Below are positions 24,976 to 33,468 of a stretch of 64,000 nt of DNA, in pieces (the first letter of the stretch is position 1; each line of letters begins with the position of its first letter). The notes under the pieces are model-generated. The model saw only the letters and a list, made by a program, of their open reading frames with translations. It searched no databases and had not been told where the DNA came from. Made by a program: the position numbers and the translations under genes. The stretch is from DATAUD01 sp035511075 (GTDB lineage Bacteria > Verrucomicrobiota > Verrucomicrobiia > Limisphaerales > Palsa-1400): contig DATKFW010000093.1 in the NCBI GenBank assembly GCA_035511075.1, forward strand, positions 1 through 64,000. The letters run 5' to 3'.

Positions 24976-27900
24976 TCAACCCAGATCGTAGTTGAGATAC
25001 GGGCCGAGCCATTTTTCCACAACCGCCAGTTCCATTCCCTTGCGCGCCGCGTAATCGGCCACCTGATCGCGGTCCAGTTTCCCGACGCCAAAATACTTGG
25101 ATTGCGGATGAGAGAAATAAAGTCCGCTGACACTGCTGGCCGGCCACATGGCGCAGCTTTCGGTCAGGCGAATCCCCGTGTTCTTTTCCACATCGAGCAA
25201 GTTCCACAGGGTCCACTTCTCGGTGTGGTCGGGACAGGCCGGATAACCGGCCGCGGGTCGAATGCCGCGGTACTGCTCGTCGATCAACTGTTCGGTCGAC
25301 AGGTTTTCGGTTTTGCCATAGCCCGACTCGATCCGCGCGCGTTTGTGCAGATATTCGGCAAAGGCTTCCGCAAGACGGTCGGCCAGGGCTTCCGCCATGA
25401 TCGCATTGTAGTCGTCGTTTGCCCCCTTGAAATGTTTGACAAGGTCATCGGCGCCGATTCCCGTCGTCACCGCGAAACAGCCGATGAAGTCGTCGGTTTC
25501 GGCGACAAAATCGGCCAGGCAATAATTGGGCTGGCCGTCCGGCTTCTCCATTTGCTGGCGCAGGAAATGGAGCCTGACCGAATTGCCGTCGTGCCGGAGA
25601 ACCACGTCGTCGCCCGCGGAATGGGCCGGGAAAAATCCGTAAACGCCCCGCGCCGTCAGCAATTTCTCATCGACAATGCGGCGCAGCAGATCCTGGCCGT
25701 CCTTGAAAAGCTCGCGGGCCTGCTGGCCGTGTTTCTCATGCTGCAAAATGGAGGGGTAGCGCCCGCGCAGTTCCCACGTGTGGAAAAACGGCGACCAGTC
25801 GATAAAGGGCGTCAACTCGGACAATGGCACATCAATGGTGCGCGCGCCGGTAAATTCGGGCGTCGCAACGTCGCGCGCCAGTTTGGGCCCGCGCCGGCGC
25901 GCCTCCTGGAGAGAAATAAGTTTGACTGCGCTTCCGGCATGTTGCCGGCGCGCCGTTCCCTGCTCGAGGTTGTTTTTTCCCGCAAAGGCACCCTTCAATT
26001 CGGGATTGATCAGATGGCCGACGACTCCGACGGCGCGGGAGGCGTCCACGACATGGACGACCGGCTCGTTGTAATGAGGCGCGATTTTCACCGACGTGTG
26101 CGCCTTGCTGGTCGTCGCCCCGCCGATGAGCAGCGGAACGCTAAATCCCTGCCGCTGCATCTCGCGCGCCACGTGCGCCATCTCATCCAGCGACGGCGTG
26201 ATGAGTCCGCTCAGTCCGATCATATCGACATTTCGTTCGCGGGCGGTTTGGAGGATTTTTTCGCACGGCACCATGACGCCAAGGTCGATGATTTCGTAAT
26301 TATTGCAGGCCAGCACGACGCCGACGATGTTCTTGCCGATGTCATGGACGTCTCCCTTGACCGTCGCCATCAGGATTTTTCCCTGCGCCTGGCTGGCGCC
26401 GGAGGCTTGTTTCTCCGCCTCCATGAACGGCAGAAGCCAGGCCACAGCCTTTTTCATGACGCGGGCGCTCTTGACAACCTGCGGCAGGAACATCTTGCCC
26501 GAACCAAAAAGATCGCCCACAACGCTCATGCCGGCCATCAACGGTCCTTCGATGACCAGGAGCGGACGGCCCAGTTTTTGGCGGGCTTCCTCGGCGTCGG
26601 CTTCGATGTAATCGACAATGCCCTTGACCAGCGCGTGTTCCAGCCGCTTTTCCACGCTGCCTTTGCGCCATTCGTCCTCGACCACCTCGGCCTTGTCCTT
26701 CTTCTTGACGGTTTCGGCGAATTTCACCAGGCGCTCCGTGGCGTCGGGCCGCCGGTTAAGCAGGACGTCCTCGACCAATTCCAGCAGGTCCTTGGGAATT
26801 TCCTCGTAAATGCCCAGCATCCCCGCGTTGACAATACCCATGTCCAGCCCGGCCTTGATGGCGTGATAGAGAAACGCCGTATGCATCGCCTCGCGAACGA
26901 CGTTGTTGCCGCGGAACGAAAAGGAAATGTTGCTGATGCCCCCGCTGACCTTGGCGCCCGGCAGGTTCTGCTTGATCCAGCGCGTCGCGTCGATGAAGTC
27001 GACCGCGTAATTGTTGTGCTCCTCCAAACCGGTGCCGACGGTCAGGACGTTTGGGTCGAAAATGATGTCTTCCGGCGGAAAACCGGCCTGTTTGGTCAGA
27101 ATCCCGTAAGTTCGCGCGCAAATCTCCTTGCGGCGCTCCACGGTATCGGCCTGCCCCTTCTCATCAAAAGCCATGACAACGACGGCCGCGCCGTAGCGGC
27201 GCACCAACCCGGCCTGGTGCAGGAATTTTTCCTCGCCCTCCTTGAGGCTGATGGAATTGACGACGGACTTGCCTTGAACGCACTTGAGCCCGGCCTCGAT
27301 GACCGGCCACCGCGAGCTGTCAATCATAACTGGCACGCGCGCGATGTCCGGCTCTGACGCGATGAGATTGAGAAAATGCGTCATCGCCTTTTCACCGTCG
27401 AGCATTCCCTCGTCCATGTTGACGTCAATAATCTGCGCGCCGTTGACGACTTGCTGTTTGGCGATGGCCAGGGCCTCCTCGAATTTGCCGGCCAGTATCA
27501 ATTGGGAGAATTTGGGTGAGCCGGTGATGTTGGTGCGTTCCCCGATATTGACGAAATTAGTGTCGGGCCGGATGGTCAGCGCCTCCAGGCCGCTGAGCCG
27601 CAGGAAAGGCTCGACTCGTCCGGGCACACGCGGCGGGAATGCGCGGGCCGCCTGCGCAAGGGCCTTGATGTGGGCGGGCGTCGTGCCGCAACAGCCGCCA
27701 ATAATGTTGAGCCAGCCTGACTTTGCCCAATCTGCCAGTTGCGGCGCCAGCGTTTCCGGCGTTTCGGGAAAACCGGTCGGAAGCATCGGGTTGGGCAACC
27801 CGGCGTTGGGATAGGCGCTGATGTAAATGGGCGCCAGCCCGGAAAGCTCCTCGATAAAGGGCCTCATTTCCTTTGGCCCAAGAGCGCAATTGATTCCGAT

Positions 27901-28644
27901 GCTCAGCAACGGAAAATGCGACACCGAATTCCAATACGCCTCGACTGTCTGGCCGGAAAGCGTGCGCCCGCTCAGATCCGTGATCGTAAAGGACAGCATC
28001 ACCGGAACGCGCGGCCGTTCGTCGAACAATTTGGCGATCGCGAAGAGCGCCGCCTTGGAATTGAGCGAATCAAAAACCGTTTCGACCAATAACACGTCCG
28101 CGCCGCCTTCGAGCAAACCGCCCGCCTGCTCGTAATAGGCCGCCACCAATTGGTCGTAGGTGACTCCGCGCGCGGCGGGATTATTGACATCGCCCGAAAT
28201 CGACGCCGTTTTGCTCGTCGGCCCCAGCGCCCCGGCGACGACGCAGACGCGCCCCGGTTCGGCAGCCATGATCTCGTCGGCGGCCGCGCGGGCATTGCGC
28301 GCGCCGGCCACATTCAATTCCCGCGCCAGCGATGCCATTCCGTAATCGGCCATCGAAATGGAGGTGCAGTTAAACGTGTTGGTCTCGATGATGTCCGCGC
28401 CGGCCTGGAAGTATTGACGGTGAATCTCCCGGACGACGTGGGGCCGGGTAAGGTTGAGCAAATCGTTGTTGCCCTTGACGTCGCGCGGCCAATCGCGGAA
28501 CCGATCCCCGCGATACGCGGCCTCGTCTAAGTGATAGGTTTGGATCATCGTCCCCATCGCGCCATCGAGAACGACAATGCGCTCGCGCAGCAGGCCAAGC
28601 AGCGCGCTGACCCGATCTCTTGATTGACTGTGGCTATCACCCAT
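24976..28644 (-). CDS. metH: Cobalamin-dependent methionine synthase
   Basis: Transfers the methyl group of methyltetrahydrofolate through cobalamin to homocysteine. All four modules are present in 1222 residues. The homocysteine domain (1 to about 335) has zinc cysteines in NCALGPKEM and GGCCGTTPAHI. The pterin domain (from about 355) starts NFVNIGERTNITGS. The cobalamin domain (about 640-890) has DVHDIGKNIVG supplying the cobalt-ligating histidine. The C-terminal reactivation domain ends with YFSHPQSKYFGVGK. The ATG at 28644 is preferred; an in-frame TTG at 28659 would add five residues. A palindromic sequence lies about 55 bases upstream. The gene stands alone and converges with the DUF6483-like gene. 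Confidence 0.97.
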   Translation of the reverse strand: MGDSHSQSRDRVSALLGLLRERIVVLDGAMGTMIQTYHLDEAAYRGDRFRDWPRDVKGNNDLLNLTRPHVVREIHRQYFQAGADIIETNTFNCTSISMADYGMASLARELNVAGARNARAAADEIMAAEPGRVCVVAGALGPTSKTASISGDVNNPAARGVTYDQLVAAYYEQAGGLLEGGADVLLVETVFDSLNSKAALFAIAKLFDERPRVPVMLSFTITDLSGRTLSGQTVEAYWNSVSHFPLLSIGINCALGPKEMRPFIEELSGLAPIYISAYPNAGLPNPMLPTGFPETPETLAPQLADWAKSGWLNIIGGCCGTTPAHIKALAQAARAFPPRVPGRVEPFLRLSGLEALTIRPDTNFVNIGERTNITGSPKFSQLILAGKFEEALAIAKQQVVNGAQIIDVNMDEGMLDGEKAMTHFLNLIASEPDIARVPVMIDSSRWPVIEAGLKCVQGKSVVNSISLKEGEEKFLHQAGLVRRYGAAVVVMAFDEKGQADTVERRKEICARTYGILTKQAGFPPEDIIFDPNVLTVGTGLEEHNNYAVDFIDATRWIKQNLPGAKVSGGISNISFSFRGNNVVREAMHTAFLYHAIKAGLDMGIVNAGMLGIYEEIPKDLLELVEDVLLNRRPDATERLVKFAETVKKKDKAEVVEDEWRKGSVEKRLEHALVKGIVDYIEADAEEARQKLGRPLLVIEGPLMAGMSVVGDLFGSGKMFLPQVVKSARVMKKAVAWLLPFMEAEKQASGASQAQGKILMATVKGDVHDIGKNIVGVVLACNNYEIIDLGVMVPCEKILQTARERNVDMIGLSGLITPSLDEMAHVAREMQRQGFSVPLLIGGATTSKAHTSVKIAPHYNEPVVHVVDASRAVGVVGHLINPELKGAFAGKNNLEQGTARRQHAGSAVKLISLQEARRRGPKLARDVATPEFTGARTIDVPLSELTPFIDWSPFFHTWELRGRYPSILQHEKHGQQARELFKDGQDLLRRIVDEKLLTARGVYGFFPAHSAGDDVVLRHDGNSVRLHFLRQQMEKPDGQPNYCLADFVAETDDFIGCFAVTTGIGADDLVKHFKGANDDYNAIMAEALADRLAEAFAEYLHKRARIESGYGKTENLSTEQLIDEQYRGIRPAAGYPACPDHTEKWTLWNLLDVEKNTGIRLTESCAMWPASSVSGLYFSHPQSKYFGVGKLDRDQVADYAARKGMELAVVEKWLGPYLNYDLG

Positions 28645-28698
28645 CGGTAATGGCGACAATAAGGCGTCCGGTGCGATTGCGCAAGTCTTAAAATCAAT

Positions 28699-28718
28699 AT
28701 ATCCTGATATGAAGATAT
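28699..28718. promoter_or_regulatory. Candidate palindromic operator upstream of metH
   Basis: ATATC-CT-GATAT (28699-28710) is a perfect 5-2-5 palindrome, and a third GATAT half-site lies at 28714-28718. The block is AT-rich in a GC-rich region and sits about 55 bp upstream of the metH start. Short palindromes of this kind are bound by ArsR-family repressors, and SAM-cycle genes have such regulators in other phyla. No regulator gene is nearby. Confidence 0.35.
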
Positions 28719-28806
28719 GAATTTTACACCCCGCCGCCTAGTGTAACTGCTATGACTTGGTTGCAGCGGATCGGGCCGGGGTTGTTCGCGAGGTGCGGCG
28801 TTGCCG

Positions 28807-30573
28807 TCACCGGCCGCGTTTGCGTTGCAATTCCTTTTTCAGCTTGTCCAGCGGGAGCGTGTTGATGACATCCTTGGCCTCAAGCCACCCCTTGCGCGCG
28901 ATGCCGGCGCCAAGCCGGAGAAATTGGGCGTGCTCGGTCTTATGGGCGTCGCAGTTGATGACGCACTTGACGCCTTTGTCCCTGGCCTGATGCCACAGCC
29001 GCCAATCCATATCGAACCGCAGCGGGTTTGCGTTCAACTCGATCCACGTGCCGGTGGCGGCGCATGCTTCGATGACCGCGTTCTGATTGACTTTGTAGGG
29101 CTCGCGCTCCAACAGCAGGCGGCCTGTCAAGTGGCCAAGCATGTGAACAAACGGGTTCTCTGCGGCGGCGATCAACCGTTTGGTCGTCTCCGACTCGCTC
29201 TGGGTGAAACTCTGATGGATGCTGGCCACCACCACGTCCAATTCCGCCAGCAGATCATCGTCAAAATCCAATTGGCCGCCCGCCAGAATGTCCACCTCCG
29301 CCCCTGTCAATAATTCAAACCCGTCCCCTTCACCGGCCAGCTTCCGATTGAGCGCCTGGATTTCCCGCAGTTGCTCGCGCAGCCGCGCGGGTTGAAGCCC
29401 GTGCGCCTGGAAGGAGGATTTCGAGTGGTCGGTGATCGCCCAATACGAGCAGCCCAAATCGTGCATGAAGCGGGCGATTTCCTCCAACGAATCTCGGCCG
29501 TCGCTCCAATTGGAATGATTATGCAGCGAGCCTTTCAAATGTGTCCATTCCACCAACCGGGGAAAGGCGTGCTTTTCCGCAGAAGCGAATTCACCGGCGT
29601 CCTCGCGCAATTCCGGCGGGACGTACGCCAGCCCAAGTTCCTGAAAAATCTCCTCCTCAGTGCTGCACGGAACCAGAAGTTGTGGATCGCGCGTCTCCGC
29701 GGCGGAGCGGAACAGGCCGTATTCATTGAGCCGCAGCCCGCGCTGGATGGCGCGCTGGCGCATCACGATGTTATGCTCCTTGCTGCCCGTAAAATACGCC
29801 AGCGCGAACGGAAACTCGGCGTCGGCCACCACGCGCAAATCGGCCTGAATTCCCCCTGTCAAGACGACGCTGGCCTTGGTCTCCCCCTTTGCCGACACAG
29901 AGATGACGCCCGCTTGCTGCGTGAACGCGTCGATGACCGCGGCGGGATTTCTTGAGGAAACCAGGAAGTCAACGTCGCCGATGATCTCTTTGAAACGCCG
30001 AAGACTTCCCGCGGTGCTGCATCGAGTCACATCGGGATGCGCGCGCAAATTTTCCAGGATCGGCTCCGCCGCCAGCAAAGCATCGCTGAGCAGGTGGCGC
30101 GAGGCGTATTGGCGGCGGAAATTGATCCCCTGGGAAATTTTGACCTGCGTTTTTTCGCCGAACCTGTCCAGCGTGGCGACCTTCCCCTCCAGGCACGCCT
30201 TTTCCAGTTGTTCAACCGTCTCGACTCCGAGCTTGTCATGCAGCGCCTTGACCTTCTGTGGGCCAAGCCCCGGAATGTTCAAGAGCGCAATCAGCCCCGG
30301 CGGGACCGAGTTCTTGAGCTCCTCGTAATAGGCGAGTCCGCCGGTTTGGAGCATCTCGCAGATTTTTTCATGGATGCTGTCGCCGACGCCTTTGAGGCGC
30401 ATGGTGGAATCGGCGGCGAAGATTTTTTCCAGCGGCTCGGTGGCGGTTTCAATCGCGCGGGCGGCGTTGATGTAGGCGCGGGATTTGAAGGGGTTTTCGC
30501 CCTTGAGATCGAGCAAGGTGGCGATGTCCGTCAGAATTTCCGCTATCTTGTCCTTTGTCATTTCCAGCAGCAT
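28807..30573 (-). CDS. polX: DNA polymerase/3'-5' exonuclease PolX
   Basis: A bacterial family X polymerase joined to a PHP exonuclease, used in base excision repair and gap filling. In the 588-residue product the N-terminal helix-hairpin-helix region includes LLNIPGLGPQKVKALHDKLG (about 97-116). The polymerase active site shows GSLRRFKEIIGDVDFLV, with catalytic D200 and D202, and the third aspartate D245 in IQADLRVV. The PHP domain from about 348 contains GSLHNHSNWSDG (metal ligands H351 and H353) and later VASIHQS and NCDAHK. The order and length match the family. The start is ATG at 30573 or the fifth codon, also ATG. Transcribed alone as far as seen. Confidence 0.95.
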   Translation of the reverse strand: MLLEMTKDKIAEILTDIATLLDLKGENPFKSRAYINAARAIETATEPLEKIFAADSTMRLKGVGDSIHEKICEMLQTGGLAYYEELKNSVPPGLIALLNIPGLGPQKVKALHDKLGVETVEQLEKACLEGKVATLDRFGEKTQVKISQGINFRRQYASRHLLSDALLAAEPILENLRAHPDVTRCSTAGSLRRFKEIIGDVDFLVSSRNPAAVIDAFTQQAGVISVSAKGETKASVVLTGGIQADLRVVADAEFPFALAYFTGSKEHNIVMRQRAIQRGLRLNEYGLFRSAAETRDPQLLVPCSTEEEIFQELGLAYVPPELREDAGEFASAEKHAFPRLVEWTHLKGSLHNHSNWSDGRDSLEEIARFMHDLGCSYWAITDHSKSSFQAHGLQPARLREQLREIQALNRKLAGEGDGFELLTGAEVDILAGGQLDFDDDLLAELDVVVASIHQSFTQSESETTKRLIAAAENPFVHMLGHLTGRLLLEREPYKVNQNAVIEACAATGTWIELNANPLRFDMDWRLWHQARDKGVKCVINCDAHKTEHAQFLRLGAGIARKGWLEAKDVINTLPLDKLKKELQRKRGR

Positions 30574-30623
30574 AACCGAAGGCCAACGGGATAAAAGTTG
30601 GAAAATTCAAGGGGCCGCTGGCA

Positions 30624-30771
30624 TCAAGGCGCCGCAATTTTACCCTCCGGCAGTCCGGCCAGTTGAATGACCAGCGGCAACGCGCGAGCGTAATGTTCGT
30701 GCTCCGTCAGACAGGCCGCTACGAATTTCCTCCAACTCGCGCTGCGTGGCGGGGTGGTATTCGACGATCAT
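30624..30771 (-). pseudogene. Broken ParE-type toxin fragment
   Basis: The start overlaps the antitoxin stop as ATGA (30768-30771). The first 18 codons give MIVEYHPATQRELEEIRS, matching the N-terminus of ParE/RelE-superfamily toxins (xVEYHPxAxxELxEA). The homology then ends; the frame stops at 30640 after 43 residues with unrelated sequence. The other minus-strand frame over the distal part (ending TGA at 30624) reads EHEHYARALPLVIQLAGL..., which looks like the C-terminus of a different protein. This is probably a chimeric scar left by a deletion. Confidence 0.6.
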
Positions 30772-30998
30772 CGTCGAAGCCGGGCCATCATCTCCTCGTG
30801 AGGAATGGCTGGGACTTGTCCCCCTTCAATTTGCCGGTCCCGTTCCAGCGCCAAAGCCACAGCCGCTGCGTCATCCATTTGCGGCGTAACTACGGACGGG
30901 TCTTCGAGGCTCTCCCAAAGAGACCCGGCCAAAAGCGCCCTCTCCCGCGGCGGGAGGCGCAGGGCTTCGGCAGCAATCTGGTCAATACTCATATTCAT
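30768..30998 (-). CDS. Addiction-module antitoxin (TIGR02574-like)
   Basis: A 76-residue acidic helical protein. The MSIDQIAAEALRLPPRERALL opening and LAGSLWESLEDP motif are typical of the putative addiction module component family, whose members are usually encoded just before a ParE-like toxin. Here the toxin gene is present only as a fragment, so the antitoxin is an orphan and toxin activity from this locus is not expected. The start is ATG at 30998 or 30992; neither has a strong ribosome site. It is divergent from thiD. Confidence 0.8.
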   Translation of the reverse strand: MNMSIDQIAAEALRLPPRERALLAGSLWESLEDPSVVTPQMDDAAAVALALERDRQIEGGQVPAIPHEEMMARLRR

Positions 30999-31149
30999 AA
31001 CTTACACGGATATCCACGTAGGGAAAGTCGGTTTTTCCTTCTTTCGCGATTGTGCTTAACACGCTTGTTGACCTAATCTTGCGCCTCCCGGGCAGCGTTG
31101 CACCAGGCAAGAAACGATTAGGATTAGGAATGCTGCCGCTCGACAAAGA

Positions 31150-31932
31150 ATGCGCCCAAACATGCCAGTCGCCCTGACCGTCGCCGGTTCCGATAGCGGC
31201 GGGGAGGCGGGAATTCAGGCGGACCTGAAAACATTCGCCGCGCTTCACGTGCACGGCGCCAGCGCGATCACGTGCATCACCGCGCAAAACCGCAAAGCCG
31301 TCAGGCGCCTGGAACCGTGTTCGCCGGCGATGGTCCGGGCGCAACTTGAAGCCGTGGCCGCGGAATTCCCGCTGGCCGCCGCCAAAACCGGAATGCTTTA
31401 TTCGGAGGGGATTGTTCGCCAGGTCGCGGCATTTTTCCGGCGGCGGCCACGGGTGCCATTGGTCGTGGACCCGGTCATCATTTCCACCAGTGGCCGGCGC
31501 CTCCTCCAGCGCGCCGGCGTCAAAGCGCTCCAGCGCGAGTTGCTGCCGCTGGCCACGCTGGTCACCCCGAATGTGGCCGAAGCGGAGGTGTTGACCGGGA
31601 AGAAAATCGCGACGCTCGAGGCCCTTCGCGCCGCCGCGCGCGGTATCCGGCAATCATTCGGCTGCGCCGCCCTCGTCAAGGGCGGCCATTTGCGCGGAAC
31701 CGATGCGGCGGTGGATTTTCTTTGTAGCGACGACGGCGAATGGCTCTTGTCCGTGCCCCGCGCGCGGGGATTGGCATTGCACGGAACCGGTTGCATCTAC
31801 TCTGCCGCAATCACCGCTTGGCTGGCTCGTGGAAGATCACTCGGCAAATCGGTCGAACTTGCCAAAAACCATATTACACAAGTACTCTATCAAGCTGCTT
31901 CTGAAAATCGGCCCCGCCCCGGGCCCCATTAA
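31150..31932 (+). CDS. thiD: Hydroxymethylpyrimidine/phosphomethylpyrimidine kinase
   Basis: Phosphorylates HMP and HMP-P to the pyrimidine diphosphate used in thiamine synthesis. A ribokinase-fold enzyme of 260 residues, the usual length. The N-terminal substrate loop reads AGSDSGGEAGIQADLKTF (residues 12-29). TAQNRKAV lies near 44-51 and VVDPVIISTSG near 105. The anion hole with the catalytic cysteine is LHGTGCIYSAAI (C215). The loop carries GGE where the family usually has SGG, a small departure. Other thiamine genes are not in the window. It converges with the efflux operon, with only 17 bases between stops. Confidence 0.93.
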   Translation: MRPNMPVALTVAGSDSGGEAGIQADLKTFAALHVHGASAITCITAQNRKAVRRLEPCSPAMVRAQLEAVAAEFPLAAAKTGMLYSEGIVRQVAAFFRRRPRVPLVVDPVIISTSGRRLLQRAGVKALQRELLPLATLVTPNVAEAEVLTGKKIATLEALRAAARGIRQSFGCAALVKGGHLRGTDAAVDFLCSDDGEWLLSVPRARGLALHGTGCIYSAAITAWLARGRSLGKSVELAKNHITQVLYQAASENRPRPGPH

Positions 31933-31941
31933 GAAAATGGG
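31925..31941. terminator. Weak hairpin between thiD and the efflux operon
   Basis: CCCATT (31925-31930), loop of five bases, AATGGG (31936-31941) between two convergent stop codons; it overlaps the thiD stop. There is no T-run, so the function as terminator is tentative. Confidence 0.25.
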
Positions 31942-31949
31942 ACGCGCCC

Positions 31950-33461
31950 TCAATTGGTCCCGGAATAATGGAAGACGCCGTGAGACGTAGGCAGATCGCC
32001 CGTATTCCAACCGCCGCCAAGCGCCATGACCAACTGCACGGCTGAAGTCATTAGTTGCAAGCGAATGGACACGTCGGTCTGCTGGTTGCTCAACAAGGAA
32101 ACCTGGGCCGTGATCACGTTGAGGTAACTGTTGATGCCCAGTCTGTAGCGTTCGATGGCGAGATCCAGGTTTCTTTGCGCGGCCTTGACGGCGACCTCCT
32201 GCTGCCCGTTTTCGATGCCCAGAATCCGCAACGCGGCCAGATTGTCTTCCACCTGCTGGAACGCCGTCAGGACCGTTTCCCGGTAGGTGGCCGCATCGGC
32301 GCGGTAGTTGGCCCATGCTTGCCGCGTGACGGCGTTTCGCTTGCCAGCGTCAAATACAACGTCCGACGCCGCGACCCCCGCCGCCCAGTAGAAACTGGAG
32401 GAATTCAGCAATTTGGACAGCGCCGAACTTTGATACCCCACCGTGCCGGTCAGACTGATGGACGGATAGTAAGCGGCCCTGGCAACGCCGATGCTGGCGT
32501 TGGCCTCCGCCACGGTTCGTTCCGCGGCGGCGACATCCGGTCTGCGTTCCAGAAGCTGCGCCGGCAAGCCCAGCGGCACGTCCGGCGGCTTGTCATGCTG
32601 CGGCTTGGGAGTCAGCGAAAACGTGGAAGCCGGCTGGCCCACCAGCAGCGCGATGGCGTGTTCGTATTGGGCGCGCGCAATGCCCAGGGCCGTGGCCTGC
32701 GCCAATGTCGTTTCGAGCAGCGAATCAGCCTGTGCGACGTCCAGATCCGAGTCGATGCCCGTTTCAAAGAGCGTTTTGGTCAGGTCCAGCGAAGCTTTGT
32801 AATTGGTGATCGTGCTGTTAAACAAGGCGATCAATTCGTCCTGGAAGCGGAGGTCGTAAAAATCCACTGCCAACTCCGCTTGCATTGTCAGGCGCATGTT
32901 CTCCAATTGCGCGGCGCTGGCCTGGGCGGCATAAGCGCTGGCCGCAACCGTGTTGCGGATGCTGCCCCATAAATCCGGCTCCCAACTCGCATCCAGTGGC
33001 AAAATATAGGACCGAAAGACGGTGTTTTGGCTGCTGCCGCCGCTGCCGCCGACTACGGTCGATGAAGAGCCGGTGGAAGTGGCCGAACCGCCTGCATTGG
33101 CCGACGGTTTGGTCCAGGAGACGGACGGGTCCGCGGTCACAGTCGGGTACAATTGCGTGCGCGCCTGGACGGCCACTTCGCGCGCGGCCAGGAAAGTTTC
33201 CAAAGCGGCGACGATGGTCTGGTTGGAAACGTTGACCTGATCTTCAAGAGCGTCAAGTTGCGGGTCATTGAACATTTCCCACCATTTCCCCTTGATGACG
33301 GCATCGGAAGGTTGGGCGGTTTTCCAGCCGTTTGTTTCCTTGTAGGCCGGGGGTGTGGCCACCGGAGGAACCTTATAATGGGGAGCGAAATTGCAGCCCG
33401 CCGCCAGCGCCAGCGCCGCGAGCAAGCCCCAAAAAACCGCCTTCATCGTTGCCTTTGACAT
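31950..33461 (-). CDS. RND efflux outer-membrane channel lipoprotein (OprM/NodT family)
   Basis: The outer-membrane tunnel of a tripartite efflux pump. The 503-residue protein has a lipoprotein signal (LLAALALAAGC), the start of the mature family (NFAPHYKVPPVATPPAY), and WWEMFNDPQLDALEDQ. Two long alpha-barrel repeat halves follow, the second beginning near the LERRPDVAAAERTVAEANASIGVARAAYYPSI region. The start at 33461 is set by a good AAGGA five bases upstream; a longer frame to 33518 would overlap the permease gene. It is the last gene of the mdtABC-type operon, eight bases after the second permease. Confidence 0.93.
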   Translation of the reverse strand: MSKATMKAVFWGLLAALALAAGCNFAPHYKVPPVATPPAYKETNGWKTAQPSDAVIKGKWWEMFNDPQLDALEDQVNVSNQTIVAALETFLAAREVAVQARTQLYPTVTADPSVSWTKPSANAGGSATSTGSSSTVVGGSGGSSQNTVFRSYILPLDASWEPDLWGSIRNTVAASAYAAQASAAQLENMRLTMQAELAVDFYDLRFQDELIALFNSTITNYKASLDLTKTLFETGIDSDLDVAQADSLLETTLAQATALGIARAQYEHAIALLVGQPASTFSLTPKPQHDKPPDVPLGLPAQLLERRPDVAAAERTVAEANASIGVARAAYYPSISLTGTVGYQSSALSKLLNSSSFYWAAGVAASDVVFDAGKRNAVTRQAWANYRADAATYRETVLTAFQQVEDNLAALRILGIENGQQEVAVKAAQRNLDLAIERYRLGINSYLNVITAQVSLLSNQQTDVSIRLQLMTSAVQLVMALGGGWNTGDLPTSHGVFHYSGTN

Positions 33462-33468
33462 ATCGTCC

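Noticed and set aside
25102..27357. A 751-codon open frame on the plus strand across metH
   Set aside because: Antisense of metH in a GC-rich genome; composition is unlike a protein and no motif is seen.
28645..28806. SAM or cobalamin riboswitch upstream of metH
   Set aside because: The region before the start is too short and shows none of the conserved helices or B12-box sequence.
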